Shown: positions 27,037-35,668, counted from the first letter of the stretch. The stretch: DNA of 64,000 nucleotides from Clostridiales bacterium CHKCI001 (GCA_900045905.1 FCNS01000036.1:223388-287387); one strand, 5' to 3'. Numbers and translations are program-made. The notes: generated by a model from the letters alone, not told the origin.

Positions 27037-27975
27037 TTATACAAAACTTACATCTTCAGATATTTTGCTCGCCAATTTATTCACTACAATCAGCAAAATA
27101 ATATTAACAACTGTGTTAAACAATCCAACCGCTGTAGAATAACTATACTTCGCCTGTTCAATACCTTGCTGATATACATAAACTGCAATTACGTCACTTG
27201 TTGCTTTATTCAGATCTGTTTGCAGCAGCCATACTTTTTCAAAGCCAACATTCATCAAATTACCTGCACTCATAATCAGCATTAATACGACTGTCGGAAT
27301 TAATTCTGGAATATCAATAAAGCGAATTCTCTGGAACATGGATGCACCATCAATCTTAGCCGCTTCATAATGAGTTGTATCAATATTTGATAATGTAGCC
27401 ATATAAACGATAATTCCCCATCCTGCATCCTGCCAAATACCTGAAGCAATATAAATCGTTCGAAAAGCTGACGCTTCTGATAAAAAGTCAATATTGGTAC
27501 CAGCAATTAAGTTGATTAAACCACCTGATGGACTTAAGAAAATACGAATCATACCACAAACTACCATAATTGAGATAAAATGTGGTGCATAAAGTACAGT
27601 CTGAACAACACGTTTAAAGCGTTTAAATCTCAGCTGATTAATTAATAATGCCAAAATGATTGGAATTGGAAAACTCCATAGAAGACTGTATAAACTTAAT
27701 AGCACTGTATTTCGAATCATACGAATACAATTTGGTGAACTAAAAAAGCGTTCAAACCATTTGAATCCGACCCATTCACTTCCCAACATACCACGGCTTG
27801 CTTTATAATCACGAAATGCAATCTGAATACCATACATAGGTATGTACTTATAAATAATTGTCAATACAATAGGTATTAAAAGCATTACATATAACTGCCA
27901 GTTAGAAAGTATAGCTTTTTTCAAAGACCTTTTTTTCCCATTTGTTACAGCAATCGATGTGCTACCCTTTTTCAT
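27037..27975 (-). CDS. carbohydrate ABC transporter permease (LplB type)
   Basis: The 312-residue protein has about six membrane spans. Its EAA loop reads YEAAKIDGASMFQRIRFIDIPEL, and the sequence includes PMYGIQIAFRDY near the N-terminus, typical of LplB-type partners of 500-residue-plus binding proteins. It is the first gene of the fructan operon, with AAAGGAGAG 7 bases before ATG 27975. A promoter and an operator-like palindrome lie just upstream. Confidence 0.95.
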   Translation of the reverse strand: MKKGSTSIAVTNGKKRSLKKAILSNWQLYVMLLIPIVLTIIYKYIPMYGIQIAFRDYKASRGMLGSEWVGFKWFERFFSSPNCIRMIRNTVLLSLYSLLWSFPIPIILALLINQLRFKRFKRVVQTVLYAPHFISIMVVCGMIRIFLSPSGGLINLIAGTNIDFLSEASAFRTIYIASGIWQDAGWGIIVYMATLSNIDTTHYEAAKIDGASMFQRIRFIDIPELIPTVVLMLIMSAGNLMNVGFEKVWLLQTDLNKATSDVIAVYVYQQGIEQAKYSYSTAVGLFNTVVNIILLIVVNKLASKISEDVSFV

Positions 27976-28071
27976 GTAATCTCTCCTTTCTTTTCATTGG
28001 ATAACCGAAATTGATTAAGATAAGTAGTTCCTAGATTAGTCTGTCCTTGTCTCACACGTGCGCACTTTTTG

Positions 28072-28126
28072 TGAAACGTTATTTTCAAGCTGTAATAAAC
28101 ATATCACTTACCCCTCTTTATGTCAA
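28072..28126 (-). promoter_or_regulatory. promoter and operator of fructan operon 1
   Basis: TTGACA (28121-28126) and TATGTT (28098-28103) are 17 bases apart on the minus strand. The imperfect palindrome TGAAAATAACGTTTCA at 28072-28087 begins a few bases downstream of the predicted start point. This is well placed for repression by the divergent LacI protein. Confidence 0.75.
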
Positions 28127-28245
28127 TATATTTTTGTATATTTTTTATAATTTTATTTAGATTATACAATTTTTAATTGCATTTTTTGTGAATAATTTCA
28201 TCTATTTTTCAATTATCAACGTCCTTTTACACATATATTCGGTTT

Positions 28246-28308
28246 ATGAATCGTTTCATATTAATCCACATTTTTATACTTTACATCTTTAGTTTTAAGT
28301 GTTATAAT
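28246..28308 (+). promoter_or_regulatory. lacI-type gene promoter with upstream operator
   Basis: TTTACA (28280-28285) and TATAAT (28303-28308) are 17 bases apart and drive the regulator, leaving a leader of about 130 bases. ATGAATCGTTTCAT at 28246-28259 is a CG-centred near-palindrome of LacI type. The core ATGAAACGAT recurs before the second secreted fructanase (55001-55010). Confidence 0.7.
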
Positions 28309-28448
28309 GAGAATATATTTTATTTTTATATTTTTTAATCGTATATATCCATAATATTTTCTATACCTTTCATGAAATCAATAATATTATATCATGAAAT
28401 TAGCAATATAATTTTTATCAAATTACCATGAAACGGAGGGATTATTAT

Positions 28449-29459
28449 ATGAAAAAAATAAATTCTGCACCTACTATGAAGGATGTTGCTCGAGAAGCAG
28501 GTGTAGCACTTGGTACTGTTTCTAAAGTTGTTAATGGGATACCTGTTGGTGAATCCTATCGAAAGCAAGTAGAAGCTGCCATAAAAAAATTAAACTACCA
28601 AGTGAACAGCTATGCACAAGGACTTAAAGCTAAGAAAACTTATACAGTTGCTTTATTAATACCGAATACCGAAAACCCTTTTTTTGCTGTTTTGGCTTAT
28701 CATATTAACTTAGCTCTGCTAAAAAGGAAATATCGAATGCTGCTCTGCTGTACCGACTTTGACCTAAACTTAGAACAAGAATATGTTAGAATGGCAAGAC
28801 AAAACAAAGTAGATGGAATTATTGGTTTAACCTATAATCCTAATCTAGTGATAGAGAAAGATACTCCATTTGTAGCAATTGATCGCTGCATTGATGTTCA
28901 TATCCCTTGTGTAGCAAGCGACAATTTCGCTGGCGGACAACTTGCAGCCGAAAAATTAGCTGACCTAGGCTGTCGCAATGTTGCCTTTTTACGTATTGGT
29001 TCTTCTTTAACAAACGAACCAAACAAGCGCAAAGCAGGATTTGAAAATGGATGTCTTGCTCGAAATCTGAATTATACAATGAAAATATTAGAAGATAACG
29101 ATTCCTACGAAGAATTTGATCGTTTTCTTTCTAGTAATATACAAAATGGCAAACTGCTATTTGATGGTATTTTCTGTGTAACCGACAGACTCGCTTATTA
29201 TATATTAAAAGTACTGCAAAGATTAAATGTGAAAGTTCCAGAAGATACGCAGATAATTGGATTTGATGGCGTAAAATTATTTGACAATATGGATTATGTA
29301 TGCTCTACAATTGTGCAGCCAGTGCCAGAAATTGCCGAAATGTGCGTAGAACTATTACTCCAAGAACACACCACAATCAAGCCACCTCTTGTCTGTCTTC
29401 CTGTTCACTATGCATATGGAGGAACGACATTAGAATTCGACAAAAACTCAGAAAATTAG
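28449..29459 (+). CDS. LacI-family regulator of fructan operon 1
   Basis: The 336-residue protein has the helix-turn-helix TMKDVAREAGVALGTVSKVVNG, the YQVNSYAQGLKAKKTYTVA hinge, and a sugar-binding core with QIIGFDG near the end. The start at 28449 has GGAGGG 8 bases upstream; an in-frame ATG seven codons earlier overlaps that site. It is divergent from the permease-GH32 operon, and two palindromes lie in the shared 473-base region, so it very likely controls that operon and itself. Fructose or a fructo-oligosaccharide is the expected effector. Confidence 0.92.
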   Translation: MKKINSAPTMKDVAREAGVALGTVSKVVNGIPVGESYRKQVEAAIKKLNYQVNSYAQGLKAKKTYTVALLIPNTENPFFAVLAYHINLALLKRKYRMLLCCTDFDLNLEQEYVRMARQNKVDGIIGLTYNPNLVIEKDTPFVAIDRCIDVHIPCVASDNFAGGQLAAEKLADLGCRNVAFLRIGSSLTNEPNKRKAGFENGCLARNLNYTMKILEDNDSYEEFDRFLSSNIQNGKLLFDGIFCVTDRLAYYILKVLQRLNVKVPEDTQIIGFDGVKLFDNMDYVCSTIVQPVPEIAEMCVELLLQEHTTIKPPLVCLPVHYAYGGTTLEFDKNSEN

Positions 29460-29538
29460 ACCAAATAATCCTTTAATTAAATTACAATTTTATTTTAAAA
29501 AACAAATAAACTTTTTATTTTTCCCTTTCTATTTTTTC

Positions 29539-29567
29539 TTGACAAGTCAATCATTTCATATTATAAT
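29539..29567 (+). promoter_or_regulatory. orphan consensus promoter
   Basis: TTGACA and TATAAT with a 17-base spacer form a perfect sigma-A promoter on the plus strand. No protein-coding frame follows before the terminator at 29760. Confidence 0.82.
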
Positions 29568-29573
29568 AAGATT

Positions 29574-29795
29574 CGTAATAAGCATTCTTCGTTTATTACA
29601 ACCACCGTTTTATCTTTCTAGTCATAGATATTTTGATATTGTAAAATGAATTACCCCTCTTTTACGATATCACCATCCCAAAACAGCAACATGGGGACAC
29701 AAGTCCCCACCCCCTTTTCCTTTTAATTTTTTACAAAGAATATCTACCTTAAGAATAAATGAGAAACTTGCTATGCAAGTTTCTCATTTTTATTA
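29574..29795 (+). ncRNA. candidate small non-coding RNA
   Basis: Between a consensus promoter and a strong terminator lie about 220 bases with no open frame but three ordered hairpins. These are GTAATAA/TTATTAC near 29575-29599, a 12-bp stem GATATTGTAAAA/TTTTACGATATC (29635-29646 with 29660-29671), and GGGGAC-ACAA-GTCCCC (29693-29708) followed by a C-rich and T-rich stretch. I do not recognise the family. A 6S-like or regulatory sRNA role is possible. Confidence 0.55.
29760..29792. terminator. bidirectional terminator ending the candidate sRNA
   Basis: A perfect 11-bp stem GAGAAACTTGC/GCAAGTTTCTC with a 3-base loop is followed by ATTTTTATT on the plus strand. On the minus strand it forms a second hairpin downstream of nrdD. 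Confidence 0.85.
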
Positions 29796-29838
29796 TCATA
29801 ACATGCAAAAGGGAAGCTCCACTGGAACTTCCCTTTAT
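29788..29838 (-). repeat. terminator-like tailed hairpin repeat, nrdD end
   Basis: Read on the minus strand, AAGGGAAGTTCCAGTGGAGC is followed by TTCCCTTTTGCATGTTATGATAATAAAA. This is a clear copy of the dispersed hairpin-plus-tail family and is placed one base after the nrdD stop. Confidence 0.75.
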
Positions 29839-29839
29839 T

Positions 29840-32269
29840 CTAATCTTCTGCTATAAATTGATTAATTGCTGTTGCATTTGCATATTTTTCATATGTATCT
29901 CCATGAATTACAACAAGTGTAGGAGCTTGACGAATTCCATAATCTTCTACTAATTCTTGATTTCCTTCTGCATCAATTTTTTCATAGCATAAATGTTTAT
30001 TTTGTAATGCATATTCTGCAATCCGACAATTTGGACATGTCTTCGTTGTAAACAGTAAGAGTCGTTCTTTTGAGTCTGTATTTTCTACTGACATAATTTT
30101 TTCTACTTTTACTGTTTCTTGTTCTGTTTTTACCATATTGTTTTTCTTGCTTTGCAACTTTTCTCTATATTTTCCAGCAATCTCACTTGGTGTAGGATGC
30201 ATAGCTACCTGATATACTTTTCTCTCTTTAAACTCTTGCGACTTTCCTTCGTTCCAGTTTTGTACTGGGCGATAATATCCCGTAATACGGCTATATACTT
30301 CCGTCTTTTCTCCACAATGCGGACAGGTATATACTTCACCAGAAAGATATCCATGAGCTTTACAAATAGAATAAGTTGGCGATAATGTATAATATGGCAG
30401 TTTATAGTTCTGTGCAATTTTTCTAACTAAAGCAGCTGCCGATTTCCAATTTGGAAGTCGCTCTCCAAGAAATGCGTGAAATACCGTACCAGACGTATAA
30501 AGCGTCTGTAATTCATCTTGGATATCCAATGCCTCAAAGATATCTTCTGTATAATCCACAGGAAGATGAGAACTGTTTGTATAATATGGAGCATCATTCT
30601 TATCACCAGCAGTAATAATATCTGGATATTGCTCTAAATCATGCTTTGCAAGACGGTATGTCGTAGACTCTGCCGGAGTCGCTTCCAAATTATATAAATC
30701 TCCATATTGTTCTTGATATATTTTCAAGCGTTCTCTCATATGATTCAATACATCTTGAGCAAATTGCTGTGTTTCTTTATGAGTTAAATCCTTTCCGATC
30801 CATTTTGCATTTAGACCAGCCTCATTCATTCCTACTAATCCAATGGTCGAAAAATGATTGTGGAATGAGCCGAGATAACGCTTTGTATATGGATACAATC
30901 CCTCTTCCATTAACTTTTCAATTACCATTCGCTTTATTTTAAGAGAGCGTGCGGATACATCCATTAAATGATCCAATCTCTGATAAAACTCTTTTTCATC
31001 TTCCGATAGATAAGCAATCCTTGGCAAGTTAATCGTAACAACTCCAACCGAACCTGTGCTCTCTCCACTTCCAAAAAATCCTCCAGATTTCTTTCTTAAC
31101 TCACGCAAATCCAATCTTAAACGACAGCACATACTACGAACATCTCCAGGTTCCATATCGCTATTAATATAATTAGAAAAATATGGAGTTCCATATTTTG
31201 CAGTCATCTCAAATAACAGACGGTTGTTTTCTGTCTCCGACCAATCAAAGTCCCTTGTAATGGAGTAAGTTGGAATTGGATATTGGAAACCTCTTCCATT
31301 GGCATCTCCTTCAATCATAATTTCAATAAATGCCTTATTGATCATATCCATTTCTTTCTTACAATCTTTATACTTAAAATCCATCAGTTTTCCACCGACA
31401 ATCGCGTTTTGTTCTGCAAGATCGTTTGGAACCGTCCAATCCAACGTAATATTTGAAAATGGTGCCTGAGTTCCCCAACGACTCGGCGTATTTACCCCAT
31501 AAATAAACGATTCAATACATTTCTTCACTTCATAATAAGAAAGATTATCAACTTTAACAAAAGGCGCTAAGTATGTATCAAAGGAAGAGAATGCCTGCGC
31601 ACCTGCCCATTCATTTTGCATAATTCCAAGGAAATTGACCATCTGATTACAAAGACTTGATAAATGTTTTGCTGGAGCTGATGTGATCTTTCCAGGTACT
31701 CCACCCAATCCTTCCATTAGAAGCTGTTTTAAAGACCAACCTGCACAGTAGCCTGTTAGCATAGATAAATCATGAATATGAATTTCTGCCTGTCTATGTG
31801 CATCCGCTATTTCCTGATCGTAAATCTCAGATAACCAATAATTAGCCGTAATTGCACCACTATTATTTAAAATTAATCCACCTACCGAATAGGTAACCGT
31901 AGAATTTTCTTTTACTCTCCAATCTGTAGATTTTACATAGCTATCTACTAGTTTTTTATAATCTAAGATTGTAGATTTCATATTGCGGATTTTTTCTCTT
32001 TGCTTGCGATATAAAATATAAGTTTTCGCTACATCTGCATATCCTGATTCACTTAGTATTTTTTCCACACTGTCCTGGATATCCTCTACCTGTACCAACT
32101 CTTTTTTTATTTTAGGCTCAAAATCAGAGGTAACTCTCAATGCAAGCATATCAATCACAGTTGAATGATATTGGCGTTTCTGTGCCTCAAACGCCTTTGT
32201 GATTGCTAAACATATCTTTTTAATATCAAACTCCACAATAATTCCATCTCTTTTGATTACCTTATACAT
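29840..32269 (-). CDS. nrdD: anaerobic ribonucleoside-triphosphate reductase with fused redoxin domain
   Basis: This 809-residue class III reductase makes deoxynucleotides without oxygen. An N-terminal ATP-cone (1-95) is followed by the glycyl-radical barrel with MCCRLRLDLRELRKK, then the zinc ribbon YTCPHCGEK and the radical-glycine loop YSRITGYYRPVQNW near residue 690. Beyond the usual end is an extra domain (about 735-809) with LLFTTKTCPNCRIAEYAL and APTLVVIHGD, a glutaredoxin/NrdH-like fold with a CPNC dithiol, likely the built-in reductant. The activase gene nrdG is not adjacent. GGAGGG lies 6 bases before the ATG, and tandem NrdR boxes lie upstream. Confidence 0.95.
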   Translation of the reverse strand: MYKVIKRDGIIVEFDIKKICLAITKAFEAQKRQYHSTVIDMLALRVTSDFEPKIKKELVQVEDIQDSVEKILSESGYADVAKTYILYRKQREKIRNMKSTILDYKKLVDSYVKSTDWRVKENSTVTYSVGGLILNNSGAITANYWLSEIYDQEIADAHRQAEIHIHDLSMLTGYCAGWSLKQLLMEGLGGVPGKITSAPAKHLSSLCNQMVNFLGIMQNEWAGAQAFSSFDTYLAPFVKVDNLSYYEVKKCIESFIYGVNTPSRWGTQAPFSNITLDWTVPNDLAEQNAIVGGKLMDFKYKDCKKEMDMINKAFIEIMIEGDANGRGFQYPIPTYSITRDFDWSETENNRLLFEMTAKYGTPYFSNYINSDMEPGDVRSMCCRLRLDLRELRKKSGGFFGSGESTGSVGVVTINLPRIAYLSEDEKEFYQRLDHLMDVSARSLKIKRMVIEKLMEEGLYPYTKRYLGSFHNHFSTIGLVGMNEAGLNAKWIGKDLTHKETQQFAQDVLNHMRERLKIYQEQYGDLYNLEATPAESTTYRLAKHDLEQYPDIITAGDKNDAPYYTNSSHLPVDYTEDIFEALDIQDELQTLYTSGTVFHAFLGERLPNWKSAAALVRKIAQNYKLPYYTLSPTYSICKAHGYLSGEVYTCPHCGEKTEVYSRITGYYRPVQNWNEGKSQEFKERKVYQVAMHPTPSEIAGKYREKLQSKKNNMVKTEQETVKVEKIMSVENTDSKERLLLFTTKTCPNCRIAEYALQNKHLCYEKIDAEGNQELVEDYGIRQAPTLVVIHGDTYEKYANATAINQFIAED

Positions 32270-32366
32270 AGTATCCCTCCATTTACTGCTATATCTTTAC
32301 AAAACAGACTGTTTCTATTTTACTACTTTCTGTCTGCATACTCGTGCTAAATCAGCTATACTATCC

Positions 32367-32437
32367 AGAGTATCATTTATCCTATCAAAAGTCAATATTT
32401 AGTATTACTAATTTATCGCATACACTATATGTAGTTT
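32367..32437 (-). promoter_or_regulatory. nrdD promoter with tandem NrdR boxes
   Basis: TTGACT (32390-32395) and TACTCT (32367-32372) with a 17-base spacer face nrdD. AAACTACATATAGTGT (32422-32437) fits the NrdR box pattern acaCwAtATaTwGtgt. A weaker box, ATACTAAATATTGACT (32390-32405), has its centre exactly 32 bp away, matching the three-turn spacing of known NrdR pairs, and it covers the -35. Confidence 0.75.
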
Positions 32438-32605
32438 TAACGACAAAAAATTCATTAACAATAGGTTCTTGCATATATGATCTTTTTCTAGTTTTACGTA
32501 AAAAATTCTTTCCTCTTTGACCAACTCTACTTAACTTTATTATACAAACAAATTCCTACCCAAAATTACTGTATAAAAAATAAGTATTTTTCTCAAGAAA
32601 GTTCC

Positions 32606-32634
32606 TTGACAATCCATATGTTTCCTGTTTAAAT
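32606..32634 (+). promoter_or_regulatory. promoter of the ParB-like/BMP gene
   Basis: TTGACA at 32606-32611 and TTAAAT at 32629-32634 with a 17-base spacer lie 80 bases before the start codon. The -35 is perfect and the -10 is weak. The rest of the 444-base gap holds the nrdD control region. Confidence 0.6.
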
Positions 32635-32713
32635 AGGAATCAGAGGACATTCTCGTTATTATTGTAAATCAATATGGCAGAAGTGCTTCAAATAATTTTA
32701 GGAGGTACCTAAG

Positions 32714-34627
32714 ATGTCTTATGAAGATTATAAAAAAGCACTGAAATTAGGACAAAAAGAATATCAGGCTTATTTATCTAAGGGAAATTATCCTTATTTG
32801 CAGGTGTTGGACGAGATTCTTCCTAATACAAGTGTCGAGGGTGAAGTAAATTTAGGCCTTGTACAAATTCCTGCCGATTTAATTGTAGGTACAAAAAGCG
32901 CAGGTCGTAGAACTGCATTTGCGCCAAATTTCATGCCACTTTTATCTTCTACTTCCGAATTTGCCAGTAAATGGTCTTCTTTATGTGATGCTCATTTGAC
33001 AGAGGGAATCCGTGATCCAATTAAAGCTTATGAATTTATGAATCAGTTTTACGTGGTGGAAGGTAATAAACGTGTCAGTGTACTAAAGTATTTTAAAGCG
33101 GCTTCTATTCCAGGTGTTGTGACACGAATTGTTCCAAAACGTTCGAATGATAAAGCAAATAAGATTTATTTTGAATTTTTAGATTTCTATCGACACACAG
33201 AAATTAATTATATATATTTCTCACAAGAGGGACGTTACAAAAAGCTTTTATCTATTTTGGACAAAGATCCAAATGAAGACTGGACAGAAGACGAGAAAAT
33301 GGATTTTCGTTCCTTATTTAGTCGTTTTCAAACTGCCTATAATGCAAAAGGCGGTAAAAAATTACCGATTACAGTCGGAGACGCTTTCCTTGCTTTCTTA
33401 AATGTATATGGATATGAAACAAGTAAAAACAAACTTCCAGCTCAATTAAAGGAAGATATTTCCAAAATCTGGGATGAAATTTTACTTCAGAAGCAAGAAT
33501 TACCAGTCGATCTTGTTCTGACTCCAAAGGATTCTTCCAAAAAAGCTCCAATTCTGACCCGTATCTTGACGCCAAGCTCTAAAGTTAAAGTAGCCTTTGT
33601 CCATGATAAATCAACCGAAACTTCTAGTTGGACGTATGGGCATGAACTTGGACGTATTTATGTGGAAGAAACTTTAAAAGATCAAGTTGAAACCTGTTGT
33701 GTAGAAAATGTAGATTTAAACAACGCCGATATGGTATTAAATGAGATGGCTTTGGATAACAACAAAATTATTTTCACAACGACTCCACAGTTATTAAAGC
33801 CAACTTTGAAGTTTGCAGTAGAACATCCAGATATCAAACTATTAAATTGTTCCTTAAATACTTCTCACCGCTATATCCGTACCTACTATGCTCGAATGTA
33901 TGAAGCTAAATTTTTAATCGGAGCGATTGCTGGAGCTTTGTCAGACGATTCTAAAATTGCATATATCGCTGACTACCCGATTTATGGTACAATCGCTAAT
34001 ATTAATGCCTTTGCACTAGGTGTAAAAATGATTAATCCTCGTGCCAAAATCTATCTGGAATGGTCCAAAGTAAAAGAACCAAAAGCAGATTATATTCATT
34101 CTGCGGAGATCTCTTGTATCTCCACTCAAGACATGATTATTCCAAAAATACCATCCAGAAACTTTGGTCTCTATCAAATCCACGGAGATCAAGTAACAAA
34201 CTTAGCTATGCCAATATGGCACTGGGGTAAGTTTTATGAAAAATTAATTCGTAATATTTTAAATGGTACATGGAAAGTTGAAAATTCCGATAAAGCAATT
34301 AACTATTGGTGGGGGTTATCCGCTGGAGTAATTGATGTAATTTATTCCCAAAATCTTCCAATCGGTACTCGCCGCCTGATTGAATTGCTGCGTCATACCA
34401 TCACCATTGGTGAATTCAATCCGTTTTCGGGTATCTTATATGCTCAAAATGGTATCATTCACAATGAAGCAAACCGTGATATTCCACCAGAACAGATCGC
34501 TTCCATGGACTGGTTATTAGAGAATGTTATCGGAGAGATTCCAAAATTTAATGAATTAACGGAAGAAGCACAGGCACTTGTTCGAGTACAGGGAATTACC
34601 CCTAATGATAATTTTAAGATAATATAA
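32714..34627 (+). CDS. cytosolic fusion of ParB-like domain and BMP/PnrA-type binding domain
   Basis: The 637-residue protein has no signal peptide or lipobox. Residues about 40-140 read like a ParB/sulfiredoxin-type fold, with VQIPADLIVGTKSAGR, GIRDPIKAYEF and the signature VVEGNKRVSVLKYF. A helical linker (150-280) follows. Residues 290-560 resemble the basic-membrane-protein (BMP, PnrA nucleoside-binding) fold, with VKVAFVHDKSTETSSWTYGH, AKFLIGAIAGALSDDSKIAY and NINAFALGVKMINPRAKIYL. BMP proteins are normally exported, so a cytosolic sensor role is inferred. The gene is followed 17 bases later by a metallophosphatase, probably in one operon. AGGAGGT precedes ATG by 7 bases. Confidence 0.78.
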   Translation: MSYEDYKKALKLGQKEYQAYLSKGNYPYLQVLDEILPNTSVEGEVNLGLVQIPADLIVGTKSAGRRTAFAPNFMPLLSSTSEFASKWSSLCDAHLTEGIRDPIKAYEFMNQFYVVEGNKRVSVLKYFKAASIPGVVTRIVPKRSNDKANKIYFEFLDFYRHTEINYIYFSQEGRYKKLLSILDKDPNEDWTEDEKMDFRSLFSRFQTAYNAKGGKKLPITVGDAFLAFLNVYGYETSKNKLPAQLKEDISKIWDEILLQKQELPVDLVLTPKDSSKKAPILTRILTPSSKVKVAFVHDKSTETSSWTYGHELGRIYVEETLKDQVETCCVENVDLNNADMVLNEMALDNNKIIFTTTPQLLKPTLKFAVEHPDIKLLNCSLNTSHRYIRTYYARMYEAKFLIGAIAGALSDDSKIAYIADYPIYGTIANINAFALGVKMINPRAKIYLEWSKVKEPKADYIHSAEISCISTQDMIIPKIPSRNFGLYQIHGDQVTNLAMPIWHWGKFYEKLIRNILNGTWKVENSDKAINYWWGLSAGVIDVIYSQNLPIGTRRLIELLRHTITIGEFNPFSGILYAQNGIIHNEANRDIPPEQIASMDWLLENVIGEIPKFNELTEEAQALVRVQGITPNDNFKII

Positions 34628-34644
34628 GGAGACGATAGGGTATT

Positions 34645-35313
34645 ATGAACATATTGGTAATCGGTGATGAAGAGTCCAAATATTTATGGGATTATTTTGA
34701 TAAAAGCAAATTAAAGGGTGTGGATTTGATACTTTCCAGTGGAGATTTGTCACCGCATTATCTATCTTTCCTTGCCACATTCACCCATGCACCGCTTTTA
34801 TATATTCATGGAAACCATGATTCCTGCTATTCCAGCACGCCTCCAAGCGGCTGTATTTGTATTGAGAATAGCATTTATACATATAAGGGTATCCGTATTT
34901 TAGGACTAGGAGGTTCCATGCGTTATAATAGCAGTGAATATCAATTCTCTAACCGCCAAATGCAAAAACGTATTAATAAACTGCGCTTTCAACTTTGGAA
35001 GAATAAGGGATTTGACATTCTTCTTACTCATTCTCCAGCATATCATATTAACGATGCAGAAGACCTTCCACATGTTGGATTTACTTCTTTTGTCACATTG
35101 TTAGAAAAATACTCCCCAAAGTATTTTATTCATGGACATGTACATGCTACTTATGGAGGTAATTATAAGCGCCGTTCCAAATATAATAATACCCAAATTA
35201 TTAATTCTTACGAACGTTATATGTTTAATTATGAAACTGGTGAGGAATATATCCCTGAATTTGTAATTCCTGAAGAACACTTACCAATTCTCGAACGGAA
35301 AATAATCTTATAA
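34645..35313 (+). CDS. calcineurin-like metallophosphatase
   Basis: This 222-residue protein has most motifs of the binuclear metallophosphoesterase fold: SSGDLSPHYL, YIHGNHDS, the His of LLTHSPAYH and the C-terminal IHGHVHA. The first motif, usually DxH, reads GDEES here, so one metal ligand may differ. The 17-base spacing to the ParB-like/BMP gene and a GGAGACGATAGGG stretch before the start suggest translation from the same mRNA. The substrate is unknown; a cyclic or modified nucleotide would fit the nucleoside-binding-like neighbour but is speculative. Confidence 0.86.
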   Translation: MNILVIGDEESKYLWDYFDKSKLKGVDLILSSGDLSPHYLSFLATFTHAPLLYIHGNHDSCYSSTPPSGCICIENSIYTYKGIRILGLGGSMRYNSSEYQFSNRQMQKRINKLRFQLWKNKGFDILLTHSPAYHINDAEDLPHVGFTSFVTLLEKYSPKYFIHGHVHATYGGNYKRRSKYNNTQIINSYERYMFNYETGEEYIPEFVIPEEHLPILERKIIL

Positions 35314-35343
35314 ACACCCAGAACTACTATTTGAAATCATTAC

Positions 35344-35395
35344 AAAACAAAAGAAACCTCCACTGGATGTGTTTTGCATATTACGATAATAAGAA
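35344..35395 (+). repeat. terminator-like tailed hairpin repeat
   Basis: AAAAGAAACCTCCACTGGAT is followed by GTGTTTTGCATATTACGATAATAAG. This is a copy of the dispersed family and lies 30 bases after the metallophosphatase stop, where it would end the two-gene operon. Confidence 0.7.
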
Positions 35396-35425
35396 CTATT
35401 TTGCAGAGAGTTTTTCTCTTTACGC

Positions 35426-35602
35426 ATGAATAGTACATTATACAACATTTTAATATGGATGATATATGTTTTTGTTGTTTTGGGTATGTTGATTTATGCA
35501 ATCACAAAAAATATAAATATAATTATTGCATTGTTCATATTGTTGTGTGTTTGGCTTTTTTCCTCTATTATTCTAGCCTTTTATTACAAGAAGAAATGTT
35601 AA
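35426..35602 (+). CDS. small two-span membrane protein
   Basis: A 58-residue frame starts MNSTLYNILIWMIYVFVVLG and ends AFYYKKKC. It has two hydrophobic segments (about 5-26 and 30-52) and a lysine-rich tail that would face the cytoplasm by the positive-inside rule. No family is recognised. The ribosome site is weak, which is the main doubt. A stem GAAAGCGTG/CACGCTTTC (35616-35652) follows the stop. Two-span peptides of this size include toxins, holin-like proteins and regulators of membrane enzymes, but nothing here selects one. Confidence 0.5.
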   Translation: MNSTLYNILIWMIYVFVVLGMLIYAITKNINIIIALFILLCVWLFSSIILAFYYKKKC

Positions 35603-35615
35603 AAAGAGTTAAGAA

Positions 35616-35652
35616 GAAAGCGTGTAGATCTCAAGGAGAAATGCACGCTTTC
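35616..35652. terminator. hairpin between small membrane protein and GNAT gene
   Basis: GAAAGCGTG pairs with CACGCTTTC (9 bp) around a 19-base loop, between two convergent genes. The T-run is short, so termination strength is uncertain. Confidence 0.5.
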
Positions 35653-35668
35653 AGTTCTAATTAGATGT

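Noticed and set aside
28072..28087. Catabolite (cre) site before fructan operon 1
   Set aside because: The CG step is off by one position from the cre pattern; it fits a dedicated LacI-type operator better.
35455..35664. A 69-codon frame overlapping the small membrane protein
   Set aside because: Its translation is cysteine-rich and has no ribosome site, while the frame starting at 35426 gives two clean membrane spans; this frame is a shadow.
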